DNA from: Aralia elata
Lineage: Eukaryota > Streptophyta > Magnoliopsida > Apiales > Araliaceae
Assembly (NCBI GenBank): GCA_034770075.1
Contig: CM068382.1
Coordinates: forward strand, 16,694,616 to 16,758,615
Length of the DNA stretch: 64,000 bases
Reading direction: 5' to 3'
Made by a program: the position numbers and the translations under genes. Under the pieces are notes generated by a model that was not told the DNA's origin, ran no database searches, and was given only the letters and a program-made list of their open reading frames with translations. How positions within the stretch are numbered: position 1 is the first letter of the stretch; every line of letters starts with the position of its first letter. Positions 25,806 to 37,274 of the stretch are shown piece after piece.

Positions 25806-26714
25806 TCAATACTCACTGCGATAATCCCTGTAATCGTCCCTAGCAGCCAATTCGCTCTCAGCTCGCTCAGCAATCTTCTCCTCTTCATACTTTATGCCTT
25901 CTTCCAATGCTAACCCTCCAAGCGCCCCTGCTACAGCACCCACTGCCAATCCGGCTCCAAGCCCCATTTTCCCGCTCCTCTGCTTCTGATCATAAGGGGC
26001 GAGGGCATAATCCACCGGAGCACTCGGCCCTCCACTATAACGGTCGAAGAACGGCCGTGCAGGAGGCTGCTGAGGCTGAGGTGGCGAGTAGTAACCCGGA
26101 TGCGGATAGTAACTTGAATATGGGTCCGAGTAAGGTCCATACCCGTATGAATGAGGCGGCGGCGGAGGGGAGAGTGAGGCGGCCGGAGAGGGAGAGTATC
26201 CCCTGTAGTCGCGAGGAGCAGGAGGGGGAGGGGCAGATGAGTAATAATAGCTAGGTTGAGGGGTAGAATGGTAATCTGGCAAGGGTCGTTCCCGGATGGA
26301 GAGTTTGAGACGGATCTTTCCCTGGGGACGGCCGGAGGGGCGGCGGAGCTCGAAGGTTCTGAGTTTCGTTGAATCGTCCGAGTCAACCAGGTCCTTAAGT
26401 GGGAATCGGAGGATGCCGACTAAGGGCTTGGAGGATTCCAAGGGTTTGGAGTGGAAGATCTCTAGGGTGAGAATGGTATCCTGAGGGGAGAGAGAAAGAG
26501 GAAGGAGGAACTGCTCGTTCCAGACTGGCCGGGTTGAGCCGGAGTCGTCGGATTTGGTGGCGAACCGGCGATCGGGATCGATCCAGAAGATGGCGTAGGG
26601 CTTTAGGTTTCCGTTGCGCCAGTTAACGTTCTTCAAGTGCTTTCCGGAGACGATGGTGAGTTCGAGATCGTAAGGTCTTGATGGTGGCGGAGGAGAAGGC
26701 CGAGAAGTTGCCAT
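25806..26714 (-). CDS. SRC2: SRC2-like C2-domain protein, 302 residues, intact single exon
   Basis: This is a plant SRC2/BAP-type C2 protein. I chose the ATG at 26714 (MATSRPSP) because the C2 domain starts 14 residues later, as in the family. The in-frame ATG at 26900 would add 62 residues unlike the family. Residues 15-120 form the C2 domain (YDLELTIVSG, then WNEQFLLPL, then VGILRFPLKDL). Residues 140-245 are rich in Pro, Tyr and Ser. A Gly/Ala hydrophobic segment at about 250-270 looks like a membrane anchor, followed by a charged tail (EEEKIAERAESE). Acidic Ca2+-loop residues are only partly present, so Ca2+ binding is uncertain. Known SRC2 proteins are cold-responsive, membrane-associated and linked to vesicle trafficking and NADPH-oxidase activation; function here is inferred. 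GC content is far above the surroundings. A transposon-like element lies 193 bp upstream. Confidence 0.92.
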   Translation of the reverse strand: MATSRPSPPPPSRPYDLELTIVSGKHLKNVNWRNGNLKPYAIFWIDPDRRFATKSDDSGSTRPVWNEQFLLPLSLSPQDTILTLEIFHSKPLESSKPLVGILRFPLKDLVDSDDSTKLRTFELRRPSGRPQGKIRLKLSIRERPLPDYHSTPQPSYYYSSAPPPPAPRDYRGYSPSPAASLSPPPPPHSYGYGPYSDPYSSYYPHPGYYSPPQPQQPPARPFFDRYSGGPSAPVDYALAPYDQKQRSGKMGLGAGLAVGAVAGALGGLALEEGIKYEEEKIAERAESELAARDDYRDYRSEY

Positions 26715-26907
26715 AGAGGTGTTTGGCGGTGGCTGGATATAAGGTGCTTCAAAGGGTGAAAGGGTGCGGACGATGAGACGGGGAGGAGAGGAGTTTTTAT
26801 TTTTTCTGGGAGAGTAAATGGATATGTAACAGAAGGGAATGTGGGTCCGCGTGTTTTTTAATTGACAATCTTGCCCTTTATCTTCAGAAGTGTTCCCCAC
26901 AACTTTA

Positions 26908-27624
26908 GGTAGTGTCCGTTAAAATTGTATTATAAGAGTTTATTAAAATAGACACTTAAAATAAAATATAAGTTATTTTTAAAATAAAGTTTAAATATAA
27001 AAAAATTATTTAATAATTAATTTTTATTATATGTTTTATTATAATATTTTATTAATTTATCTTTATATTATATTATATAAACTTTTTTTATATATATTAT
27101 ACAAATTTATGGTAAGAATAAAAATATAATAAATATTAAATAATTAATTTAAACAAAATTATCAATAATATATAACTAGTAAAATATTTCAAGTATAATA
27201 AAATATAATAATAATTATGACAATTTTATATATAGTGTAGTGATGGTGAGTGATGATGAATGATGGTGGTGGGTGGTGGATGGTGGTGGGTGGTTGTGGT
27301 GGTAAGTGGTAGTTATGGGTGGTAGTGGATGGTGGTGGGGGTGGTAGAAGTGACGGCGATGGAGGTAATGGTGGGAATGGTGGTGTTAAGTGGTAGCGGT
27401 AGCGGTGGTAGCGGTGGTGGTGGGTGGTATATATAGTAAAAGAAGCGAAATGAATAATTAAAAAAAATAAAATTAGAATATTGAGGGTAAAATAATAATG
27501 AAGTGCCTCTTTTTTTTAAGAGGCAAAAAGAGGTTGTCAATTTTTTTTTTATCAAACAACTTAGCCTCTGCACAAAAAAAAGACAAGACCAAAAGGAGAC
27601 AATAAGAGATTACCAAACACTACC
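26908..27624. mobile_element. Non-autonomous transposon-like element upstream of the SRC2-like gene
   Basis: Ends GGTAGTGTCCGTTAA (26908) and, complemented from the right, GGTAGTGTTTGGTAA (to 27624) form short imperfect inverted repeats around an AT-rich left half and a GGT-rich right half. I could not find a matching target duplication (left flank aacttta, right flank actctg), so class and exact ends are uncertain. No coding capacity: the 86-codon minus frame at 27313-27573 merely reads the GGT tract. Confidence 0.45.
27238..27432. repeat. GGT/GGTGAT-rich strand-asymmetric tract
   Basis: About 190 bp built from tgg, ggt and gat triplets with almost no C on the plus strand, with many runs of two to five G. 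It can in principle form G-quadruplexes on the plus strand. Confidence 0.85.
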
Positions 27625-27690
27625 ACTCTGTCAAACGACTCGAGCTTTGTTCAGCAACTAACATTTTTAGCGTTTGTGGCGGTAGCGTTT

Positions 27691-29349
27691 TGAAAGTAGT
27701 ATGGACACAAGTCGATTTGATATGATGTAGCATATACTTTGTAATCTTATTCATTTATTAATAAAAGTATTAAAGACATTTTACTTTATCTATATGGTGT
27801 TGTTATTTAATATGTGATAAACTCATAGTTTTAAGTAATGTTTTTATAATCATAATGATGATCATGCTAATGAGATCTAAATTCTTATAAAGCTTAAAAC
27901 TAAAATCGTTCCTAATCGTTGGATTACTAAAAAGGGGATTAGTGAATCCGGATAGATTAATACATCTCTAAGGAATACCTAATAGAGTTTTACTCACCTG
28001 TCAATAGGAATTCTTCTAGTGATAGTAGTATAATTGATCCTTGAACTTGAGATCATCATAATATCTTATGTATGATGAGTTATACTTTGACATGTTCCTT
28101 AAGACATTTAGGGTATATCAAATGGTATGATTGAGTATAATAAGTTATACATGGAGATAGGTGAATGATCAACAAAGAATCTACCACATCTAGTAAAAGA
28201 TATAAATGTCCTATGTGATTCGATAAATGACAACTCAGTAGTCCTTGGTCAAGGAAGAATGAAATTAGAAAGGAGTTTCTAATTTGCATTATTTAGAGTT
28301 GTGTATTTGGGAATCGAAATACATATAATTAAATAAATAAGACTTGACAGTAATTCCATGTCTTATATTTAATTGGGACATTGTATGGTAGAAGGATTGA
28401 ATTGAAAGGTAACTATTCACTGAAAGGTTCTTTTGTGATTAATGTTGAAATATATATTATAGAATAAATGTTATTTATTTAAATGAATTAAATAGTTTAA
28501 TTTATTTATTTAGATAAGATTAAAATTATTCTAATTGATTTATTCACAACCGGTTTAATATGGAGAACCTAAAGAGTCACACCGTAAAAAGAAAAATATT
28601 TGTTTAAAAAGTAAATGACATAATTGTAATAATAAGTTAAGTGTATTTAATTTAATCTATGGAGATAGAATAAATTAAATAGCTTAATATTTATTATTTA
28701 ATATTTTAAAAGTATTAAATATAAATTAATAAGAGGAGTCTTATTATTATTATTACTATTACTATTATTTAATTCTTAATAGGGATTGGGAATTAATTAA
28801 TAGATGTACTCTCTCATGAATTACTAATTAGATTAAGAGTTTAATTTAATTAAAGGAGTTTAATTAGAATAAAAACTCTAATCCTAAATAGTTTAGGGGA
28901 GGGTTTTTCCTACATCTATAAATAAGAGGAGTCTTATCATAGATTAGGGTTACACACTCTTGCATTAAAATTGTGAAGAGTACTTATAATTTCTATAGAG
29001 ATAGAAACTAGGGTTTTTGCCAACACCCATCTTCTTGAACAAGTATTATTCCTTGGTGGATCACCTCTAGAGGCCAAACACTTGGGTGGCTAACGTTAAT
29101 CAAAGGAAGGAATTTAATCGGTGGAATTCAAGGAGAACGCGAAGGAATTGGAGTTGAACTTATACTTGAGGAAGCTAGAATTCTACAAGAGTATAATTCT
29201 TATTTTTCATCTCTTTTGTTTAATTAATATTTATGCATAAAGAAATATCATGGTAATGATTTGTATAAAATTTTAAAATCTGATTTTATCGCGTTTCCGC
29301 TTTATTTATGTAATTTGATTGCATGTTCGCGTTTTATACAAACCTAACA
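27691..29349 (+). repeat. 5' LTR of the Copia element
   Basis: Starts TGAAAGTAGTATGG and ends ACCTAACA, 1659 bp. A TATA box (ctataaataag) lies near 28917. Compared with the 3' LTR it lacks about 110 bp corresponding to 34655-34765, and a shorter stretch around 35258-35305. Confidence 0.92.
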
Positions 29350-29350
29350 G

Positions 29351-29364
29351 TGGTATCAAGAGCC
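29351..29364 (+). promoter_or_regulatory. Primer binding site of the Copia element
   Basis: tggtatcaagagcc lies one base after the 5' LTR. It matches the usual plant Copia site complementary to the 3' end of initiator-Met tRNA (tggtatcagagc) with one extra base. Confidence 0.85.
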
Positions 29365-30405
29365 AAACTTTATGCGAATTATTAATTGTTTTGATTCCGT
29401 ATATGTATGGGTATGTGTTTGGACAAATTTATTGGGCATAATATGTTGTATAAAATCATGGGTTTTGAAAACAATTATAGAAAATTGAGTTTTGGATGAA
29501 AAACTGATCAAATTCGCGACTGTAGGAAATTTAGAAAACAGTTATGACGACCTGGCGCAGCAACACAGTGTCCCTTTGTTGGACGTGGCGCAACTGCGTT
29601 GTATCTTTGCCTGGACATGACTCGGCGCAGCAGTGCCGCTTTTCTTCATAAATCTGGCACAACAACACCGCTTTCCTTCACAAAATGGGATTGATATGAA
29701 TGTATGATATTAATGCATATATGAAATGGTTTTATTATTCATGAGATGAATGTTATTTATTGATTTATATGGAGATATGTATGATAATAAATGGGATTGA
29801 TTATGAACTATTGACCAATGTGTAATTGGATTTATTTTAGAGGATGCTTGAATGAATAAGTTTTATAAATGGGGTATGCGTATCTCGTCTTCTCTAATTT
29901 TTCTTAATATAAATTCTATCTCCTTCCTATGTACTTCCCCTTGACTGCTGATCAAGGTTTCTATTTATTATAAATAGTTTATGTAATAGGATTAGTTAGA
30001 ATTATTTTGAAGAATTGGAGACAAAGGAATAAGGAGCGCTTGAAGACCCGTTTGTAATGGAGCCCAGGATTTAAATATAATAGTTATATTTAAATTTAAT
30101 TCTTATACCCTAGGTTTGACCTTTTGGTTCACTTGGTGGCTCTAGTGAACCAAATTAGAATAAAAGTCCATAATTAATCCAGGTAGAATATAGTATTCTA
30201 TATGTGCATGTTTACTATATATCTATATATGTGTGTGTGTGTGTATGTGCGCGCGCATGCGCGCTAAACAAGATGAGACAAATAATAACAAACCCCTCAA
30301 AGAAATCATATTAAGTCCTAAACGTTCAAAGATATTTGAAATATCGAATGTCGCCTTCTAGCATGGTAAAATGATAGAGTATTAAATATTTAATATGAGT
30401 TTGTT

Positions 30406-30695
30406 GTGTCACCACAAGGTAAGTATTAAATATTTAAGATGTTGCCTTATCACATTTGATACTTATTAAGGAATTGAACAATACTGTTTTGTTGTGTCAC
30501 CACAAGGACAATATTTTTCTCTTCACATATATGGAAGTGTTAGGTTGGACTTAACTTGAATAATTTTGATTCGGATGTGTCACCACTTGATCAAAATAAT
30601 CTAAGAGGTAAAATACAAGGAGTTACATAGATGATATAATTGACAATAGTTGTCTACCTATTTATTTATATATCATTTATTGTGTCACCACAAAG
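30406..30695 (+). repeat. Spaced repeats of gtgtcaccacaag in the Copia leader
   Basis: Copies start at 30406, 30494, 30577 (diverged end) and 30682, about 85-105 bp apart, in the untranslated leader between PBS and gag. The core tgtcaccaca recurs in otherwise AT-rich spacers. Spaced leader repeats could relate to packaging or dimerisation of the RNA, but that is inference. Confidence 0.6.
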
Positions 30696-30999
30696 CTATA
30701 TACATTTGAAATGAGATCCTTATTCTCATTAGCAAATTTTTAATTAGATTTACCGAACTATATATTGAGAGTAATATAGTTTGATGAAAAATAGTGAGAG
30801 ATACCATTTTAAATAAAGACCTAATTTATTTTGATGATTAATAAAATGAATGTATACTAAAATGTTGTTAAATTACTAATTCGTTTACAGAATTTTACAA
30901 TGTTTAATTTACTATCACTGCGGAGCATATTAAATGCTAATTAACTGGACCAAATAACACGGACTAGTTAAGGAATTTGAGAATAATTCTCAAGGCTGA

Positions 31000-31660
31000 A
31001 AAGCTATCTTATGTCCTTAATACACCTATCCCTGCAGTGGTTACAGACAATACCTCTGAGGAAGAGATTGCTATTTTTAGAAAGTGGCAAGATGATGCAA
31101 CTGTGGCTCAATGAATCATGCTCGCATCTATGAGTAACGAGCTTCAACGTCAACACGAAAACGAAACTATGGATGCTCTTACTATATATTCTTACACCTC
31201 AAGGAGTTGAATGATAAGGAAAGTAGGACTACTAGATATAAGGTATCTAAGGAGCTCTTCCGATCTAGAATGACTAATGGCACTACAGTATAGACACATA
31301 TCCTTAAAATGATCAATTCGATTGAACAATTAGGACAACAGGGTTTTGTAATGGATGGAGAGTTGATCCAATATTTGATCTTGCAATCACTTTTGGACCA
31401 TTTCTCACAATTTGTTGTGAATTTTCACATGAATAAACTATATGTCAGCCTGCTTGAGTTGCTTAAACATGTTGAAAACTGTAGAGAGTCACTTGGCCAA
31501 AAGATCTTTTAAAAAGAAGAATAATTCAAAGAATGTATAAGAAAAGGCAAAAACAAAGGATAATAAGAACAAAACTGATACGGATAGCAAATGAGTTTGC
31601 TTCCACTACAATAAGTCTGGACACTGGAAAGGAAACTGTAAGGAGCATCTTGCAGAGGTT
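31000..31660 (+). pseudogene. Copia gag remnant with zinc knuckle
   Basis: Fragments in different frames read as plant Copia gag: EKLSYVLNTPIP near 31010, a capsid segment at 31309-31512 (MINSIEQLGQQGF onward), and a CCHC-like zinc knuckle CFHYNKSGHWKGNC near 31598-31640. In the knuckle the second Cys is replaced by Tyr. There are stops between the segments, for example after TVAQ near 31115. Gag would form the virus-like particle around element RNA. This copy cannot make a functional one. Confidence 0.8.
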
Positions 31661-31734
31661 AACTAGAAGAAGCTTAGTGAAGCTTCGGTTACAGATATAG
31701 GTTTGTTCATAATTGAAATAAATCTTTCTGTAAG

Positions 31735-34310
31735 TCAAGGTTCTACTTGGGTATTGAATACCGGCTATAGTTCTCACGTATGCAATCCAATGCAAAGACT
31801 AAGCAGAAGTAGAAAGCTAAACAAAGAGTAAGTAATCTTACGTGTGGAGAATGGAGCAATGGTTGCTATATTAGTCGTATGAACTTACAGTTTAGCGTTG
31901 CCTACGGGCAAGTCTATTAAGTTAATAAGTTGTTATTATGTTACAGTTCTCTTTAAAAACATTATTACTTTCGTTGCTGGACAAGGAAGGTTATGGTATT
32001 ATATTTAAGAACAATTGTTGTTCTATTTATAATGATAATGTTTTGCTTAAAACTGGAAGATTACTTGATGGACTTTGTAAACTTAACTTATATAAAAAAT
32101 AATTTTGCAAATTGAACAAACTAGTAAAAGAAAAGGAGATGATCATTCAAAGAGTTGAATATGTGTATTTGATAAAATACAAGTCTGAATCATTTGAAAG
32201 GTTCAAAGAATTCAGAAGTGAAACAAATTGACAAAGTATTAAGATTCTTTGATCAGATCGAGGAAGGAATACTTGTACAATGAGTTTCTAGATTATCTCA
32301 AAATGGTATTTTCTCATAATGGACGCTTCATGATACACAATAATTGATTGATGTATCTAAAAGTAGAAATTGTACCTTGTTAGACATAGTGCAGTCCATA
32401 ATGATTTTTACCGACATTCTAGTATCCATCTGGGGTTATACCCTAGAAACGGCTGTATATCTATAAAATAAGGTAACCTCAAAATTCAGCCCCAAGACTC
32501 CATAAAAGTTATGGATAGAGAGGATTCCTAGTCTTAAGTATGTTAAGATAAGGGGTTGTCCAGCTTATGTGAAAAGGTTTTAAAAGGATAAGCTTGGGGA
32601 CAAAAATCTGACAAGTGCAGATTTGTGGAACTTCCTAAAGTAAGTTTAGGATAAGAGTTCTATAATCCCACTAAGCAAAATGTGTTTATTGCGAAACACG
32701 CTACCTTCTTGGATAAAAGTGTTTATCATTGAAGGAGATAGTGGGGGGATAATAAATTTTGAAGGAATTCAAGAACCACAAAGCATTTTAAGTCAAATCG
32801 AGGAACCTGTAGATAGACCTATTGTACCACAACTGAATCATAAATCTGGAAGAGTACCGAAGATACCTAGGAGGTATGAATTCATCATAGAGGATGATGA
32901 GGTACACATCATAGAGGATGATGATCCAGTTATATACGATGAGACTATGAGTAGTGGATACCCAGAAAAGTGGCAGATGCCCATGAAATTCGAAATGGAC
33001 TCCATATATGAGAACCAAGTATAAACTCTGGTTACTCCACCAAAAGGCCAAGTGCCTATAGAGTGTAAATGGGTCTTTAAGAGAAAAACTGAAGCAGATG
33101 GCAAGCTGGAGACCTGTAAGGCCAGAATGGTGATAAAAGATTTCAACTAATGGCAAGGAGTTGTCCATCATAAAATCTTCTCACCGGTATCAATGCTCAA
33201 GTCCATTCAGATTTTTCTTATGATTGCAGCTTATTATTACGAAATCTGGCAAATGGATGTGGAGACGTCCTTCCTCAATGAAGACTTGAGGAGAATGTAT
33301 GTATGCTACAGCCAGAGGAATTTGTTTTAAAGGTTGAAGCAAATCGTGTATGTAAGATACAACGATCCATTTATGGATTGAAGCAAGCTTTTTAAAGATG
33401 GAACATTCGTTTTGATGAGACAATCAAAAGAGTTTGATTTTATAAAAAACAAGAATGAACCTAGTGGGTACAGAAGAGTCAGTGGAAACGCTGTGACATT
33501 CCTAGTATTATATGTTGATATACTACTGATAAAGAATGACACACCAATACTACAATCAGTAAAGATAAAATTGTCTAAACATTCCTCCATGAATAACTTG
33601 GGAGGAACATCCTACAAATTGGGGATATAAATCTATATAGATAGATTTAAAAGGATGCTCGACTTAACCTAATGAATGTATATTCATTCGATGCTAAAGG
33701 CGTTTAGCATGGCAAACTCCAAGAGTGGTCTCATGATGATGAGCCATGAAGTGTATCTCGTTAAATTGTCCTCAATGAAAGAGAGATCATATGAGTTACT
33801 ATCATGTATGTAATGAATATACAAGGCCTGATGTTGATCAGTCATATTATGGAGAAGATCAATATAAGACAGTGAAAAACATCTTTAAATACTTAACCGG
33901 TATTGAGGATGTGATCATGATTCATGGTGAGTCTGAATTAAAACTAGAGGGTTAAACAGACTCAAGTTTTTTAGATTGACCAAGACGATAACAAATCTAC
34001 TTTAGGGTAAATCGTTACCTTGAATGGTAGTGCAGTGAAGTGGAAAAGTTCCAAACAGCAAAGAGTTGCTGGTTTAGTGACAAAGACAAAGTATATAGCT
34101 ATAAATGAAGCTGCAAGTTGATTGTTTGGATGAAAAGTTCAGTACAGAACTAAGAATAGTTCTTAAGTCTCATATTGGATTCAAACATGTGTTGCGACAC
34201 TTTTATTTGATTAGAGAAATCATTAAAAGAGAAGAAGTCACTACAGAGATAGTGGACTCTCAAGAACAACATTGCATATCCATTTACTGAAGCTTTATCC
34301 AACAGCAGGA
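31735..34310 (+). pseudogene. Copia pol remnant (protease, integrase, RT, RNase H)
   Basis: Degenerate segments appear in Copia order. The protease region STWVLNTGYSSHVCN (31741 onward) has Asn where the catalytic Asp-Thr-Gly is expected. An integrase trace SDRG lies near 32260. Reverse transcriptase begins ECKWVFKRKTEADGKLE (33061 onward) and continues QMDVETSFLNED near 33250. The catalytic YVDD box reads YVDI (near 33510), having lost one Asp. RNase H shows VAGLVTKTKYIAINEAAS near 34065-34118. Many stops and frameshifts separate the parts. Integrase is shorter than usual, so some sequence was probably deleted. Confidence 0.85.
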
Positions 34311-34361
34311 TGATCGTCACTTAGAGAAGAAAGGTATTAGATACCATGGCGATTGACTTTA

Positions 34362-34376
34362 GTCCAAGTGGGAGAT
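34362..34376 (+). promoter_or_regulatory. Polypurine tract of the Copia element
   Basis: gtccaagtgggagat directly precedes the 3' LTR. The aagtgggaga core is the usual Copia plus-strand primer site. Confidence 0.8.
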
Positions 34377-36184
34377 TGAAAGTAATATACACACAAGTCA
34401 ATCATATGTGATATGATGTACATATACTTTACAATCTTATTCATTTATTAATAAAAGTATTAAATGTATTTTACTTTATTTACATGGTGTTGTTATTTAA
34501 TATGTGATAAACCCATAGTTTTAAACAATATTTTTAGAATCATGATGATGATCATGCTAATTACATCTAAATTCTTAGAAAGTTTAAAACTAAAATCGTT
34601 CATAATCGTTAGATTACTAAAAAGGAGATTAGTGAATCCGGATAGATTAGTACATATGTTACTTACTCTTATGAAGAGGATGATTGATCTCATAATCATT
34701 TGTGTGGAGACACTAAAGCAAGTATGTAGGTTCTTATTGGAGAATAAGTTCACTGAACGTGACTCGTTAAGGAATACCTAATGGAGTTTTACTCGTCTGT
34801 CAATAGGAATTCCTCTAGTGAGAGTAGTACAAGTGATCCTTGAACTTGAGATTATTATAGTATCTTGTGTATGATGAATTATACTTTGACATGTCCCTTA
34901 AGACTTTTAGGGTATATAAAATGGTATGATTGGGTATAATAAGTTGTACATGGAGATAGGTGAATGATCAACAAAGAATCTACCACATCTAGTAAAAGAT
35001 GTGAATGTCCTATGTGATTCGATAAATGACAACTCGGTAGTCCTTGGCTAAGGCAGAATAAAATTAGAAAGGAGTTTCTAATTTGCATTATTTAGAGTTG
35101 TGCATTTGGGAATCGAAATACATATAATTAAATAAAATAAGACTTGACAATAATTTCATATCTTATATTTAATTGGGACATTGTATGATAGAAGGATTGA
35201 ATTGTACGGTAACTATTCACTGAAAGGTTCTTTTGTGATTAATGTTGAAATCTATATTATCTGGAAAGTCGTTGATCGCTAAGTGGGCTTATCCTTATTG
35301 TAAAACAAATGTTATTTATTTAAATAAATTAAATAGTTTAATTTATTTATTTAAATAAGATTAAAATTGTTCTAATTGATTTATTCACAACCGGTTTAAC
35401 ATGGAGAACCTAAAGGGTCACACCGCAAAAAGAAAAATATTTGTTTAATAAGTAAACATTAATTGTAATAATAAGTTAAGTGTATTTAATTTAATCTATA
35501 GAGATAGAATAAATTAAATAACTTAATATTTATTATTTAATATTTTAGAAATATTAAATATAAATTAATAAGAGGAGTCTTATTATTACTATTACTATTA
35601 CTATTATTTAATTCTAATAGGGATTGAGAATTAATTAATAGAAGCACTCTCTCATGAATTTCTAATTAGATTAGGAGTTTAATTTAATTAAGGAGTTAAT
35701 TAGAATAGAAACCCTAATCCTAAATAATTTAGGGGAGAGTTTTCCTACATCTATAAATAAAAGGAGTCTTATCATAGATTAGAGTTACACACTCTTGCAT
35801 TAAAATTGTGGAGAGTACTTACAATTTCTATAGAGATATAAACTAGGATTTTTGCCAATACCCATCTTCTTGAACAAGTATTATTCCTTGGTGGATCACC
35901 TCTAGAGGCCAAACACTTGGGTGGCTAACGTTGATCAAATGAAGGAATTTAATCGGTGAAATTCAAGGAGAACGCGAATGAATTAGAGTTGAACCTGTAC
36001 TTGAGAAAGCTAGAATTCTACAAAGATATAATTTTTATTCTCCATCTTTTTTGTTTAGTTAATAATTGTGCATAAAGAAATATCATGGTGATGGTTTGTA
36101 TAAAATTTTAAAATATGATTTTATCGCGCTTCCGCTTTATTTATGTAATTTGATTGAATGTTCGCGTTATATACAAACCTAACA
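34377..36184 (+). repeat. 3' LTR of the Copia element
   Basis: Starts TGAAAGTAATATAC and ends ACCTAACA, 1808 bp, followed by the target duplication cgttt. The TATA box (ctataaataaaag) lies near 35753. It keeps about 110 bp near 34655-34765 that the 5' LTR lacks. Confidence 0.92.
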
Positions 36185-36189
36185 CGTTT

Positions 36190-36615
36190 GTATTGTTTGA
36201 ACCTTCAAACGTATCGTAACAATTTTGATGCATTGTATATGAGGCCCAAATATTTTGTTTGTGAGCTAAATAAGTTGCGTTTAAAATAAACTGTTATTAG
36301 ACGAATAAAATTTTTAAATACGTTTGAACTTCCAAATACTCTAAATACATTAAATACTGAGTAATTAAATATACACTCAAACTTGTTTAAGTTTCAACGC
36401 AATGCTGTGGAATGATAGTAACTTCAAATAAAATTTTAATATTTGGTGATTAATAAAAAAGTATTTGTAGTGAGCAAAGACTTGATTAATTTTTTTAAAA
36501 AGCATTAAATTAATAATTTTTGGCAAAAATAATTTGTTTTTGAAAATGAAATATATAAATCTATTTTAAAATTATTAAAAAATAACTAAAAACCTACACA
36601 ACACACTTTTATAGT
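36190..36615. other. Spacer between the Copia and hAT elements, no gene seen
   Basis: AT-rich sequence. The first 200 bp have a palindromic look around cgtttgtattgtttgaacc but no complete element was recognised. Confidence 0.5.
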
Positions 36616-37274
36616 ATAAAAAACATAGTTATCAAGGCGATAAGTCGAGACGAGGCGACAGCCGGGAGCTTAAGCGCTTAGGCGACAAGGCGCCCGACTA
36701 GTCGTCCACAAGTCGACAAGTCATTAAAAATATAAATTTATACATATAAAATTATATATAGTTAACATTTATATGAATTTTTATATATTTATATTTGTAA
36801 TGATTTACCATATTCATAATGCAGGTTGTAGCATATCAAATCACAACAAGAAGAGAACAAGACCAAGTTAAAATGATAATTTTACTATAGTTGTAATTTT
36901 TTGAACTTGTACCAACTTGTAATTATATAAATGGTGATACATTTGTAATTATTTAGTTTAATTCAATATAATTCTTAAATTTATGTTTAGTTTCTTAAGT
37001 TTTAACATTGTATATATAGAATACCATAAATTTCAATGTTAAAAATTCAATAATTTATGATAAAACAAGTAAACAAGCATTGCTAAGATAAAGGTATAAA
37101 CAAGCATATAATCATAACATAACATTAGACAACCATCCTTAATAAGATAAAGACATGTTCATTGTAACATTGTCAAAAACAAACATAATATAGAAATAAA
37201 AACAAAGTCATAAAAGCTTAGTATTCTTCAACTCAAAAGTCTCATTTTTCAGAATGAAAAGATCACTCAAGCTA

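Larger units (their letters stand above)
27691..36184 (+). mobile_element. Full-length, degenerate Ty1/Copia retrotransposon, 8.5 kb
   Basis: All structural parts are present: target duplication cgttt at 27686-27690 and 36185-36189, 5' LTR 27691-29349, PBS from 29351, gag and pol remnants in Copia order (gag, zinc knuckle, protease, integrase, RT, RNase H), polypurine tract before 34377, and 3' LTR 34377-36184. The reading frames have many stops and frameshifts, so the copy is dead. The LTRs are unusually long for Copia and have diverged from each other with substitutions and indels, indicating an old insertion. Confidence 0.93.

Noticed and set aside
25907..26484. Several open frames of 60-150 codons overlapping the SRC2-like gene
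   Set aside because: They are shadows of the GC-rich true frame on other frames or the opposite strand.
26715..26900. Upstream in-frame ATG that would extend the SRC2-like protein by 62 residues
   Set aside because: The extension has no family counterpart, and the ATG at 26714 places the C2 domain at its usual position.
27313..27573. 86-codon minus-strand frame rich in Pro and Thr
   Set aside because: It reads the complement of the GGT tract and has no coding signature.
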